A stretch of 64,000 bases of DNA from Comamonadaceae bacterium UBA2121 (lineage in GTDB: Bacteria; Pseudomonadota; Gammaproteobacteria; Burkholderiales; Burkholderiaceae_C), in assembly GCA_002331385.1 (NCBI GenBank), contig DCYB01000003.1, positions 62,001-126,000 of the forward strand. Reading direction: 5' to 3'. Positions 45,895 through 54,257 of this stretch are shown here, in pieces. Within the stretch, counting starts at the first letter, position 1. Every line of letters starts with the position of its first letter. The notes beneath the pieces are model-generated. The model was not told where the DNA came from. It did not search any database and saw nothing but the letters and a program-made list of their open reading frames with translations. Position numbers and translations under genes: made by a program.

Positions 45895-45932
45895 AAGGGA
45901 GCGCTCCGCAAGAGTCGCTCCCTTTTGTTTTT
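45895..45932 (+). terminator. Rho-independent terminator after the DUF3297 gene
   Basis: AAGGGAGCG at 45895-45903 pairs with CGCTCCCTT at 45916-45924; TTTTGTTTTT follows. The cueR gene converges on it from the right. Confidence 0.85.
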
Positions 45933-45946
45933 AGGTGATTTTAGCG

Positions 45947-46420
45947 TCAGTTACGCGCAGATGCTGCGTTGCTACTGGCCAGATCGTCAAGAATCGGGCA
46001 ATCCGGTCGGTCGTCGCCATGGCAGCACCGGACCAACGATTGCAGGCTGCGCTGCATGGCCTGCATGGCGGCAATGCGTTCGGAGAGGTTGTCGATGTGC
46101 TTTTGCGCGATCTGTTTGACCTGGGCGCTGGCACGCGCCTTGTCTTTCCACAGGCCGAGCAGGGTGGCGATCTCTTCCATGGAAAAGCCAAGATCGCGCG
46201 AGCGGCGGATGAACTGCAGCGTGTGCACGTCCGCTTCGCTGTATTGGCGGTAGCCGCTGTCTGTGCGTGGCACTTCGGGCAGCAGGCCGAGCGACTCATA
46301 GTGCCGCACCATGCGCGCCGATACACCCGCGCGCTCGGCAGCCACGCCGATGGCCACCGGCCAGCCGGCATGCGCACTGGCGGGTGGTGCCGTCGTTCGG
46401 GATGCGCGGGCGACGTTCAT
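45947..46420 (-). CDS. cueR: Copper-responsive MerR-family regulator
   Basis: 157 residues. MerR helix-turn-helix (VAIGVAAERAGVSARMVRHYESLGLLPEVPRTDSGYRQYSEADV), a coiled-coil dimer helix, and the metal loop RCCHGDDRPDCPIL, whose two Cys eight residues apart match Cu(I)-type CueR sensors. The start codon overlaps the copZ stop (TGATG), so the two genes are translationally coupled. It should act at both the copA promoter (46836-46866) and the copZ promoter (46652-46682). Confidence 0.9.
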   Translation of the reverse strand: MNVARASRTTAPPASAHAGWPVAIGVAAERAGVSARMVRHYESLGLLPEVPRTDSGYRQYSEADVHTLQFIRRSRDLGFSMEEIATLLGLWKDKARASAQVKQIAQKHIDNLSERIAAMQAMQRSLQSLVRCCHGDDRPDCPILDDLASSNAASARN

Positions 46421-46617
46421 CACGCGGCGACGGTGTAGCCTTCTTCCTTGATGGCGGCGGCCAACGCGTCGCGCGACTTTTCGCTCTCCACGGTGACCTG
46501 TCCCGAGGCCAGATCCACCTGCACGAGGGCGTCGGTGTCCACTTCACGCACGGCGTGCACCACGGCGCGCTCGCAATGGCCGCAGGTCATGCCTTGAACC
46601 TGGAATGTGTATTTCAT
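46420..46617 (-). CDS. copZ: Copper chaperone, heavy-metal-associated domain
   Basis: 65 residues, a single HMA fold: MKYTFQVQGMTCGHCERAVV with the CxxC copper site, then ALVQVDLASGQVTVESEK. Delivers Cu(I) to CopA and possibly to CueR. GGAG sits before the ATG. Transcribed divergently from copA and first in the copZ-cueR operon. Confidence 0.93.
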   Translation of the reverse strand: MKYTFQVQGMTCGHCERAVVHAVREVDTDALVQVDLASGQVTVESEKSRDALAAAIKEEGYTVAA

Positions 46618-46651
46618 GTCTTTCTCCTGAGGGACGGTTGCTGATGAGGAA

Positions 46652-46682
46652 ATGATGTACCTTGACACGATGTCAGAGTCAA
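46652..46682 (-). promoter_or_regulatory. MerR/CueR-type promoter of copZ-cueR
   Basis: On the minus strand a TTGACT -35 (46682-46677) is followed by a 19-base spacer and CATCAT. The spacer carries a dyad with CTTGAC and GTCAAG arms. A long 19-bp spacer with a central dyad is characteristic of MerR-family control. The -10 is weak. Confidence 0.55.
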
Positions 46683-46835
46683 GCGTGTTGAGCCCGAGAC
46701 CGTCATTCCGGTGCGATCCGGGCGCATCACAGCCAGCGTGTTGCAGCCGGCCGCTCCAGTCTGGAACAACCGCTGTACCAGATCGGACATGGACGGGCAG
46801 TCGCGGAACAATCCATGTATTTTCCACACGGAGGC

Positions 46836-46866
46836 TTGACCTTCACATGATGGAAGGGTTTAACGT
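46836..46866 (+). promoter_or_regulatory. CueR-type promoter of copA
   Basis: TTGACC (46836-46841), 19-base spacer, TAACGT (46861-46866). The dyad CCTTC-N8-GAAGG (46840-46857) lies between the hexamers. Transcription would start at about 46873, one base before the chosen copA ATG. Confidence 0.75.
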
Positions 46867-46873
46867 AGCACCC

Positions 46874-49120
46874 ATGACTGAACCCTCAAGCAACCTAACA
46901 ACCGCCCCATCCGTGGATCTGGGCATTGGCGGCATGACCTGTGCCAGTTGCGTGGGGCGCGTGGAACGCGCGCTGCGCAAAGTGCCGGGCGTGCAGGACG
47001 CCAGCGTGAATCTGGCGCTGGAGCGCGCCCATGTGACCTTCGATCCGGCCTCGGCCTCTGCAACAGACATCGACGCCATCCTGCGCCGCGCCGTGCGCAA
47101 CGCGGGCTACGAGCCGCGCTCGGTGGCCGAGCAGGATGCCCAGGAGGCGGACGCGGATTCGCCGTGGGCGGGTTTTTTGCCCGTGGGCATCGGCATCGTG
47201 CTTTCGCTGCCGCTGGTACTGCCCATGCTGGGTGATTTCTTCGGCAAGCACTGGATGCTGCCGCCGCTGGCGCAGTTCCTGTTGGCTGCGCCGGTGCAGT
47301 TCATTCTGGGTGCACGGTTTTACAAGGCGGGTTGGCACGCGCTGAAGGCGCTCACCGGCAACATGGATCTGCTGGTGGCGATCGGCACCAGTGCGGGCTT
47401 TGGCCTGTCGCTGTGGCTGTGGCTGACCGCGCCGCAGGGGCACACGCCGCATCTGTACTTCGAGGCATCGGCGGTGGTGATCACGCTGGTGCTGCTGGGC
47501 AAGTGGCTGGAGGCGCGCGCCAAGCGCCAGACGACGACGGCGATCCGCGCGCTGCACGCGCTGCGCCCGGACGTGGCGCACCTGATCGGGCGCGATGGCG
47601 AAGTGGACGTGCCCATCGCCGAGGTCATGGCGGGCGACCAACTGGTCGTGCGTCCCGGCGAGCGCATTCCCGTCGATGGCACGCTGCTGGAAGGGCACAC
47701 GCAGGTGGATGAATCCATGCTGACCGGCGAGCCGCTGCCGGTGGTGCGCGAAGAAGGCGCCAAGCTCACGGGCGGCTCGATCAACGGCGATGGCCGCATC
47801 GTGATGCAGGTGTCGGCGGTGGGTTCGGAGACCGTGCTGGCGCGCATCATCCGGCTGGTGGAAGACGCGCAGGCGGCGAAAGCACCGATCCAGCGGCTGG
47901 TGGACAAGGTGTCCTCCGTCTTCGTGCCGGCGGTGCTGGTGATTGCATTGCTCACCTTTGTGGGCTGGATGTGGACCGGCGCGGGGCTGGAGGCGTCGCT
48001 GATCCATGCGGTGGCGGTGCTGGTGATTGCCTGCCCGTGCGCGCTGGGGTTGGCGACACCTGCGGCCATCATGGCGGGAACGGGCGTGGCGGCGAAGCAC
48101 GGCATCCTGATCAAGGACGCCGAGGCGCTGGAGATTGCCCACCGCGTGGACACCGTGGCGTTCGACAAGACCGGCACGCTCACCGTGGGCCAGCCGCGCT
48201 TGGTCGCGTTTCACGTGGAACCATCGCTGGACGAAGCGGCGACGCTGGCAACCATCGCCAGCGTGCAAAGCGGTAGCGAGCATCCGCTGGCCCGTGCGGT
48301 GACGCAGGCGGCGAGCGAGCGCGGTATCAGCATCGCCGCCCCCGAAGGCGTGCGCGCCGTGCCGGGTCGCGGCACGGAAGGCGAGGTGGCGGGGCGCAGC
48401 GTGCTGATCGGCAGTCTGCGCTGGATGCAGGAGTTGAACGTCGATCTGGGTGCACTCGCTGCCACAGCGCGTGAATTGCAGGAGCAGGGTGCCACGGTAT
48501 CCGCCGTGGCCGAACGGCGCACCAGCGGGCTTGTAGCCATCGCGCTGATGGGGTTTGGCGACGAGCCCAAGCCCGGAGCGCGCGAGGCATTGGCGGCCTT
48601 GCGCGAGAAGGGCGTGCGCTGCGTGATGATCTCCGGTGACAACCGGGGCGCCGCCTATGCCATGGCGCGCCGCTTGGGGCTGGACCCGGACAAGGATGAG
48701 GTGATGGCGGAAGTGCTGCCCGGCGACAAGGCCGCTGCCATCGGCCAGCTCCAGCAGGGCGGTCACACCGTGGCGATGGTGGGCGACGGCGTGAACGACG
48801 CCCCCGCACTGGCGGCGGCCGATGTGGGCATGGCCATGGGCAACGGCACGGACGTGGCCATGCACGCGGCAGGCATCACGCTGATGCGCGGTGATCCGCA
48901 GCTGGTGGGCGCGGCGCTGGACATTTCGCACCGCACGGTGCGCAAGATCCGCCAGAATCTGTTCTGGGCGTTTGCGTACAACGTGGCGGGCATTCCGCTG
49001 GCGGCGCTGGGTTTTCTCAGCCCGGTGGTGGCGGGCGCAGCGATGGCGCTGAGCTCGGTCAGCGTGATGACCAATGCCTTGCTGCTCAAGCGCTGGCAAC
49101 CGGGAGACCGGTCGAAGTGA
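46874..49120 (+). CDS. copA: Cu(I)-exporting P1B-type ATPase
   Basis: 748 residues. N-terminal HMA domain with C23 and C26 (GGMTCASCVGRV), eight membrane helices, TGE loop (MLTGEPLP), metal-transport CPC (ACPCALGLATPAA), phosphorylation motif DKTGTLT (D431), SEHPLA nucleotide motif, and GDGVNDAPAL hinge. Pumps Cu(I) from cytoplasm to periplasm. ATG 46874 is chosen because the CueR-type promoter predicts transcription to begin beside it, which rules out the in-frame ATGs at 46847 and 46850 that lie inside the operator. The message is thus predicted to be leaderless. Confidence 0.93.
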   Translation: MTEPSSNLTTAPSVDLGIGGMTCASCVGRVERALRKVPGVQDASVNLALERAHVTFDPASASATDIDAILRRAVRNAGYEPRSVAEQDAQEADADSPWAGFLPVGIGIVLSLPLVLPMLGDFFGKHWMLPPLAQFLLAAPVQFILGARFYKAGWHALKALTGNMDLLVAIGTSAGFGLSLWLWLTAPQGHTPHLYFEASAVVITLVLLGKWLEARAKRQTTTAIRALHALRPDVAHLIGRDGEVDVPIAEVMAGDQLVVRPGERIPVDGTLLEGHTQVDESMLTGEPLPVVREEGAKLTGGSINGDGRIVMQVSAVGSETVLARIIRLVEDAQAAKAPIQRLVDKVSSVFVPAVLVIALLTFVGWMWTGAGLEASLIHAVAVLVIACPCALGLATPAAIMAGTGVAAKHGILIKDAEALEIAHRVDTVAFDKTGTLTVGQPRLVAFHVEPSLDEAATLATIASVQSGSEHPLARAVTQAASERGISIAAPEGVRAVPGRGTEGEVAGRSVLIGSLRWMQELNVDLGALAATARELQEQGATVSAVAERRTSGLVAIALMGFGDEPKPGAREALAALREKGVRCVMISGDNRGAAYAMARRLGLDPDKDEVMAEVLPGDKAAAIGQLQQGGHTVAMVGDGVNDAPALAAADVGMAMGNGTDVAMHAAGITLMRGDPQLVGAALDISHRTVRKIRQNLFWAFAYNVAGIPLAALGFLSPVVAGAAMALSSVSVMTNALLLKRWQPGDRSK

Positions 49121-49149
49121 TGCGCCACTGAGTGCCATTTCACTAACGA

Positions 49150-49536
49150 CGACAGCCTCTGTGCTGGTCGACAGCGTCATCCAAGCTAACGAAGCGCTGG
49201 CACTGGAAGTCGCGGGGATTTGTTGCGGCGGCCTTCGATGGCAAGGTCGCGTTGGTGAACGAGGCGCAGGGCGATGTCTCGCAACACACGGCCGCATTCA
49301 TTTCCACGGATGCGCCGCTGTAGCCCTGTCTGGATGCATTGCAGACGCTGGACCCGCAGGTCCGGGGCGCGAGCTCGGTCGTGCAGTTGGCCGAGCCGCT
49401 GGCGGAGATGACGCGCATGTGGCCGCGCTGGAAATGCTCTCGGAGCTGATGAACAGCCTGAGGAACGACGACGCTACGCAGCGCAAGAGCTCGCTCGGAA
49501 GCTCGGAGCAGGTCGCGCTACTTGCGGCGCCGCGCT
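49150..49536 (+). pseudogene. Decayed coding relic, unidentified
   Basis: Protein-like stretches appear in different frames of the plus strand and do not join: LVDSVIQANEALALEVAG, then AFDGKVALVNEAQGDVSQHT up to a stop at 49321-49323, then LDALQTLDPQVRGASSVVQL, then AALEMLSELMNSLRNDDATQ. At least two frameshifts and one stop interrupt it. I do not recognise the family. It lies between copA and the inverted repeat array, so the 3' end may have been lost when the array formed. Confidence 0.4.
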
Positions 49537-50300
49537 AACGCTCCGCTTGTCCCCTCCTTCTTTCCCCCTCTCCCGCCTGCGGGAGAGGGCAGGGGTGAGG
49601 GTGAATACGGCCTCAGCTCATGCGCTTTGCTTTTTTCTTGTTGCGCTGTCGTTGCCTCGTAGCTTGAACCTGCTCTTCCTTTGCTTCCCGGAGCCGGGGA
49701 GTGCGCCCCGGCGGCGCAGTCACTTTCATTTGTCGTGCCAAATGAAAGTAACCAAAGCAAAGGCGTTGGTGCGGTGGAACTCACTATGCGCTCTGCGAGC
49801 GCGCCGTTCAGACATCCGCCGCACGTCAGTTTTCGGGGAGGTGGCTGCTGCGTCCTGCGGGGCAGCAGCGGTGCGGCACTAGCGCTCTGCCTGTCTCGTC
49901 TTTCTTTCCCCCTCTCCCGCTTGCGGGAGAGGGCAGGGGTGAGGGTGAATGCGGCCTCAGCTCTGCGCCTTGTTTGTTCTCGTTGAACCGTCGTTGCTCG
50001 TAGCTTGAACCTGCTCTTCCTTTACTTCCCGGAGCCGGGGAGTGCGCCCCGGCGGCGCAGTCACTTTCATTTGTCGTGCCAAATGAAAGTAACCAAAGCA
50101 AAGGCGTTGGTGCGGTGGAACTCACTATGCGCTCTGCGAGCGCGCCGTTCAGACAGCCGCCGCAAGTCAGTTTGGGGGAGGTGGCTGCTGCGTCCTGCGG
50201 CGCTGCAGCGGTGCAGTGCGCGCGCTCCGCTTGTTTCGTCTTTCTTTCTCCCTCTCCCGCTTGCGGGAGAGGGCAGGGGTGAGGGGGCTGTTCGCGGCCT
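49537..50300 (-). repeat. Long hairpin repeat array, inverted orientation
   Basis: Reading on the minus strand, two full units (about 50300-49963 and 49962-49621) and one partial (49620-49537). Module order is the same as in the arrays at 8.5 and 11.3-12.4 kb. Outer hairpins read CCCTCTCCCGC / GCGGGAGAGGG. Frames running through it are spurious. Confidence 0.87.
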
Positions 50301-50302
50301 GA

Positions 50303-51436
50303 TCAGCCTGATGTTTGTGCGTTCAATCGTGGGTAGTCGGTGTAGCCTTTTTCATCACCGCCATAGAACGTGCTTTGGTCCCACGCATTCAGGGGGGCGC
50401 CGGTGCGCAGGCGTTCGACGAGGTCGGGGTTGGCGATGAAAGCTTTGCCGAAGGCGACGATGTCGGCGTGGCCGCTGGCGATGGCGGCTTCTGCCATGGC
50501 GCGGTCGTAGCCGTTGTTGACCATCCATGCGCCCTTGCCGCCTGCCATGCGGTAGGCGTCCTTGAACTGGGAGTAGTTGAAGGGGCGATCGGCGATGTCG
50601 CGCGGGCCGCCGGTGGCGCCTTCGATGACGTGGATGTAGGCGAGGCCGAGCGGGGCGAGTTGCTGGGCGACGTAGTCGAACAGTGGCTGCGGGTGGCTGT
50701 CGATGATGTCGTTGGCGGGGGTGACGGGGGAGAGGCGGATGCCGACCTTGCCGCCACCGATGGCGTCGGCCAGTGCGCGCGTGACTTCGAGGAGCAGGCG
50801 GGCGCGGTTTTCGATGGAGCCGCCGTAGTCGTCGGTGCGCTGGTTGGCGCCGTCCTTCAGGAATTGGTCGAGCAGGTAGCCGTTGGCGGCATGGATTTCC
50901 ACGCCGTCAAAGCCTGCGGTTTCCACGGCGTTGCGGGCGGCTTGCACGAAGCTGTGCACGATGCCGGGAAGTTCCAGCGCCTTGAGCGCGCGGGGCACCG
51001 ATGTGGGCGAGAAATGGCCCGTGCCATCGGCCTTGTTGATGAGGTAGGTCTTGGTGTGGGCCGGCACTGCGGAGGGGCCGACGGGAGCCTGTTGCTCTGG
51101 CTGCAGGTCGACGTGGGAGACGCGGCCGACGTGCCAGAGTTGGGTGACGATCTGGCCGCCCTGTGCATGGACGGCGCTGGTGACTTTGCGCCAGCCGTCC
51201 AGTTGTTCGGTGCTGTAGAGGCCAGGCACGTCGGCGTAGCCCTGCGCCTGGGGATCGATGGCCGTGCCTTCGGTGATCAGCAGGCCGGCGCTGGCGCGTT
51301 GTTCGTAGTACGTGGCGGTGATGGCGCGCGGGATGGCGTTGGGCGAGCGGTTGCGCGTGAGCGGCGCCATGGCGATGCGGTTGGACAGATGCAGTTCACC
51401 GGCTTGAAGGGGAGAAAACAGCGTAGCGTTGGACAT
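50303..51436 (-). CDS. Old yellow enzyme-type alkene reductase
   Basis: 377-residue FMN barrel: LSNRIAMAPLTRNRS, QLWHVGRVSH, VEIHAANGYLLDQFLKDGANQRTDDYGGSIENRARLLLEV, VGIRLSP, and FGKAFIANPDLVERL (phosphate grip). Reduces activated C=C bonds, nitro-esters or similar compounds with NAD(P)H. Start at ATG 51436; ribosome site weak. Same strand as the FMN reductase and the catabolic genes to the right, but gaps near 200 bases allow separate promoters. The inverted repeat array begins 2 bases past its stop. Confidence 0.9.
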   Translation of the reverse strand: MSNATLFSPLQAGELHLSNRIAMAPLTRNRSPNAIPRAITATYYEQRASAGLLITEGTAIDPQAQGYADVPGLYSTEQLDGWRKVTSAVHAQGGQIVTQLWHVGRVSHVDLQPEQQAPVGPSAVPAHTKTYLINKADGTGHFSPTSVPRALKALELPGIVHSFVQAARNAVETAGFDGVEIHAANGYLLDQFLKDGANQRTDDYGGSIENRARLLLEVTRALADAIGGGKVGIRLSPVTPANDIIDSHPQPLFDYVAQQLAPLGLAYIHVIEGATGGPRDIADRPFNYSQFKDAYRMAGGKGAWMVNNGYDRAMAEAAIASGHADIVAFGKAFIANPDLVERLRTGAPLNAWDQSTFYGGDEKGYTDYPRLNAQTSG

Positions 51437-51627
51437 TGGATTCAGCACTTTCCCATCGGTTGTTGGAACGAAAACGGGCGATGACGACGCGGGCGCGAAC
51501 TCGCTCGCGCCGGGCCGCAAGGTCTTAAGGGTAATGCGCTTGCTTGCGCCATGCATCGGAGCGGCGCAAACACTGTCCGCGTGGTGTGTGTTATCGCGGG
51601 CCCGCCAGCCTGCGCCGCGCAATGCCC

Positions 51628-52191
51628 TCAGGAAGGCGTATGAAGGCGCTGGTGGCGTTCAATCCACTTCTGGAAGGCCTGCATCTGGCTGGCGACGAAA
51701 TCGCGTGTGAGCGCGTCTGTGCACTCTCCTTCGGCATTGAACTTCTGCGCTGCCTGACCGACGAAGATTTCCGGCTTCACCAACACGGCCGTGTTCATGA
51801 ACAGCAGCACCTTGCGCAGGTCGTATTGCACGCGCGCGCCGCCGAGCGGGCCGGTGGCAGCGGAGAGGATGGCAACGGGCTTGTCGGCGAAGGGCTGGTC
51901 GGTGCCGCGCGAGATCCAGTCGATCAGGTTCTTGAGCATGCCGGGGATAGAGAAGTTGTACTCCGGCGTGGCGATGACCACGCCATCGGCCTGACGGATG
52001 CGCTCGCGAATGGCCTGCACCACGGGCGGAAAGCCCTGCGCGTCGAGCACGTCGGCGTTGAAGGGCGGCACGTCGGCCCATTCAAGAACTTCCATGTGCA
52101 TGGGCGCGGGCATGCATTCGCCAGCGAGGTTGAGCAGCATGCGGTTGAACGAGTGGCGGCGGGCGCTGCCGCAGATTCCGACGATATCCAT
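51628..52191 (-). CDS. NAD(P)H-dependent FMN reductase
   Basis: 187-residue flavodoxin-like protein: GICGSARRHSFNR (FMN phosphate loop), TPEYNFSIPGMLKNLIDWISR, and KPVAILSAATGPLGGARVQYDLRKVL. Supplies reduced flavin or reduces quinones. Position between the OYE gene and the Bug receptor suggests it belongs to the same catabolic set. Confidence 0.87.
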   Translation of the reverse strand: MDIVGICGSARRHSFNRMLLNLAGECMPAPMHMEVLEWADVPPFNADVLDAQGFPPVVQAIRERIRQADGVVIATPEYNFSIPGMLKNLIDWISRGTDQPFADKPVAILSAATGPLGGARVQYDLRKVLLFMNTAVLVKPEIFVGQAAQKFNAEGECTDALTRDFVASQMQAFQKWIERHQRLHTPS

Positions 52192-52288
52192 GGTGTGTCA
52201 ATTGCGTTGGTTGGAGGAACGAAAAAGGCCACGGGACAAGGCATCCGGTGGCCTGCTGGTTTCATTGTGCGGGTTTTGGCGCGGGCAC

Positions 52289-53281
52289 TCAGTCCTGCAG
52301 CGGAATACCCACCTTGGTGATCACGCCGCGCCAACGGGCGATCTCGCTTTGCACCATGGCCTTGAATTCGGTGGGGCTGGAGGGCGAGGCCATGCTGCCC
52401 GCCGTGGCGAGGGTTTTCTGCACGCCGGGGTCCTTGAGCGCGATGTGGGTATCCGCCGCCAGCCGGTCGATGATGGCGGCGGGCGTGCCGGCGGGAGCGG
52501 CCAGACCGAGCCATGAACGCACCTCGAAGCCGGGCAGCACGCTGGCCACGGTGGGGATCTCGGGCATGGTGGGCCAGGTGGCGGCGCTGGTGACCCCCAG
52601 TGCGCGCAGGCGACCCGACTTGATGTGCGGCGCGGCCACGGTCAGGGTGTCGGTGAGTACATCGACATCGCCCGCAATCACGGCCTGGACGGGGGCGCCG
52701 CCGCCGCGATAGGGCACGTGCAGCATTTGCACATTGGCGGTGGAGGCCAGCAGTTCCCCCACCATGTGCTGGGTGGAGCCGACGCCGACGGAGGTGAAGG
52801 TGGTCTTGCCCGGTTCCTTTTTGGCCATGGCGAGCAGGTCCGCCAGCGTCTTCGCGGGGTGTTCCGCGCGCACCGCGACGACGAAGGGAAATGCCGATAC
52901 GGTGGAGATGAAGGCGAAGTCATTCACGGGGTCGTACGGCAGTTTCTTGCGCAACGCAGCGGACACGGTGTGTGCGCCGGTCAGCATGACCAGGTTGTAG
53001 CCATCGGGCGCGGCCTTGGCGACGGTGTTGCTGGCGATGACACCGCCTGCGCCGCTCTTGATGTCCACGACCACGGGCTGCTTGAGCGTGTCCGCCAGCT
53101 TCTGGCCGATCAGGCGCGCCACCACGTCGGCATTACCGCCCGCGCCAAAGCCGTGGATGAGTTGAACGGGATGCGTGGGATAGGGCGTTTGCGCGCTGGC
53201 GAGCGTTGGCAACGCGAACGCGGCAATGGCCGAGGCCGTGGTGATGACGCGGCGGCGGGTGAGGGCGGCTGTGTGGTGCAT
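52289..53281 (-). CDS. Bug/TctC-family periplasmic solute receptor
   Basis: 330 residues. The N-terminus has a twin-Arg-like TRRRVITTASAIAAFALPTLASAQ signal. Mature segments: YPTHPVQLIHGFGAGGNADVVARL, IKSGAGGVIASN, SVGVGSTQHMVGELL, VPYRGGGAPVQAVIAGDVDVLTD. Third Bug receptor of the window. Its context (fumarylacetoacetase, VOC, SDR) suggests an aromatic or ring-cleavage acid as ligand. Confidence 0.9.
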   Translation of the reverse strand: MHHTAALTRRRVITTASAIAAFALPTLASAQTPYPTHPVQLIHGFGAGGNADVVARLIGQKLADTLKQPVVVDIKSGAGGVIASNTVAKAAPDGYNLVMLTGAHTVSAALRKKLPYDPVNDFAFISTVSAFPFVVAVRAEHPAKTLADLLAMAKKEPGKTTFTSVGVGSTQHMVGELLASTANVQMLHVPYRGGGAPVQAVIAGDVDVLTDTLTVAAPHIKSGRLRALGVTSAATWPTMPEIPTVASVLPGFEVRSWLGLAAPAGTPAAIIDRLAADTHIALKDPGVQKTLATAGSMASPSSPTEFKAMVQSEIARWRGVITKVGIPLQD

Positions 53282-53336
53282 GGTGTGTCTCCTCTGCTTT
53301 CGGAATGGATGGCGAGTCTTGCGGTCTTCTTGGGGC

Positions 53337-53894
53337 TCAGTCGTTCTTGCGTGCGTAGCCGGTCTGCGCGCCGTAGAGCTTTTCGCGCTGGGACCAGTCG
53401 TGGGTTTCGTTCCACAGAGCGAGCACCTTTGGGGCTTCGGCTTCGAAGATGCGATAGCGTTCGGGCGGGCAGGTGCGGGCGGTCAACTCCAGCCGGTGGC
53501 CCGACGGGTCGAAGAAGTAGATCGAGGTGATGAAGTCGTCGTGATTGGTCGGGCCGACGACGCTGATGCCTTTCGCCTCAAGGTCTTTCTTGGCCTGCAG
53601 CACGGTGTCCACGTCCTGCACTTCGAACGCGAAATGCTGGACCCAGCCGGGCGTGAGCGGATCGCGGCCGGAAGGCTCGCCCTCGTCCTTGGGGCATTCG
53701 AAAAAGGCGATGTTGCTGCCATCTTCCATCTCGAAAAAGATGTGGATGTGCGGGCTGTATTTGCCGGTCGATGGCACATGGTCCTCGCCCATCGCGTGCG
53801 AGAATTTGAGGGCGAGCACCTCGGTGTAGAACTTGACGGTCTCGGCGGCGTCCTTGCAGCGGAAAGCCGCGTGGTGGAGTTTTTTGCACAGCAT
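53337..53894 (-). CDS. VOC-fold protein, extradiol-dioxygenase or glyoxalase-like
   Basis: 185 residues, two paired betaalphabeta-beta-beta modules. Probable metal ligands are His in KKLHHAAFRCKD, His in GWVQHFAFEVQDVD and Glu in HRLELTART, the H-H-E pattern of VOC metalloenzymes. Overall fold fits a small ring-cleavage dioxygenase or lyase. Located 24 bases after the NIPSNAP gene in the operon with fumarylacetoacetase, so it may catalyse the ring or C-C step upstream of that hydrolase. No activity can be assigned. Confidence 0.8.
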   Translation of the reverse strand: MLCKKLHHAAFRCKDAAETVKFYTEVLALKFSHAMGEDHVPSTGKYSPHIHIFFEMEDGSNIAFFECPKDEGEPSGRDPLTPGWVQHFAFEVQDVDTVLQAKKDLEAKGISVVGPTNHDDFITSIYFFDPSGHRLELTARTCPPERYRIFEAEAPKVLALWNETHDWSQREKLYGAQTGYARKND

Positions 53895-53918
53895 GTCGGG
53901 TGTCTCCAGGTGGTGTGA

Positions 53919-54257
53919 TCAAAGGCCCTGACCGGCTTCATGCCACAGGGGTTGGAAGAACGGGGCGGGGGTGAGGAACTTCGATTCCTGGCTTTGCAGC
54001 AGCGGCAGCATCCGGGCGACATAGGCCTGCCACTGCGGATCAACGGCGAGCCGGGCGCGGCGCTCTGCGCGCTCGTTCAGATCGGTGTAGGCCCAGAGGT
54101 GGATGATCTGGTTGAGCGGCCCACTCTCCGTCGTGTAGTAGCCGACCATGCGGCCCAGAATGGCTTGCTGGATCGCCAGCCCTTCTGCCTGATACAGCGC
54201 GAGATAGTCGCGCCATTTGCCGGGATGGGTGGTGTAGGTGCGTTGCTCGACGATCAT
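53919..54257 (-). CDS. NIPSNAP-family protein
   Basis: 112 residues, ferredoxin-like alpha-beta barrel of the NIPSNAP family: MIVEQRTYTTHPGKWRDYLALY, GPLNQIIHLWAYTDLNERAERRARL, ESKFLTPAPFF. Bacterial members accompany aromatic catabolic operons and have no proven catalysis. Its ATG overlaps the fumarylacetoacetase TGA by 4 bases (ATGA), so it is translated in a coupled way. Confidence 0.85.
   Translation of the reverse strand: MIVEQRTYTTHPGKWRDYLALYQAEGLAIQQAILGRMVGYYTTESGPLNQIIHLWAYTDLNERAERRARLAVDPQWQAYVARMLPLLQSQESKFLTPAPFFQPLWHEAGQGL

Noticed and set aside
46847..46873. Upstream in-frame ATG starts for copA
   Set aside because: They fall inside the -35/-10 spacer of the CueR-type promoter, upstream of the predicted transcript start.
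49150..50300. Insertion sequence next to copA
   Set aside because: No transposase-like frame, terminal inverted repeats or target duplication could be found; only the hairpin repeats and a relic are seen.
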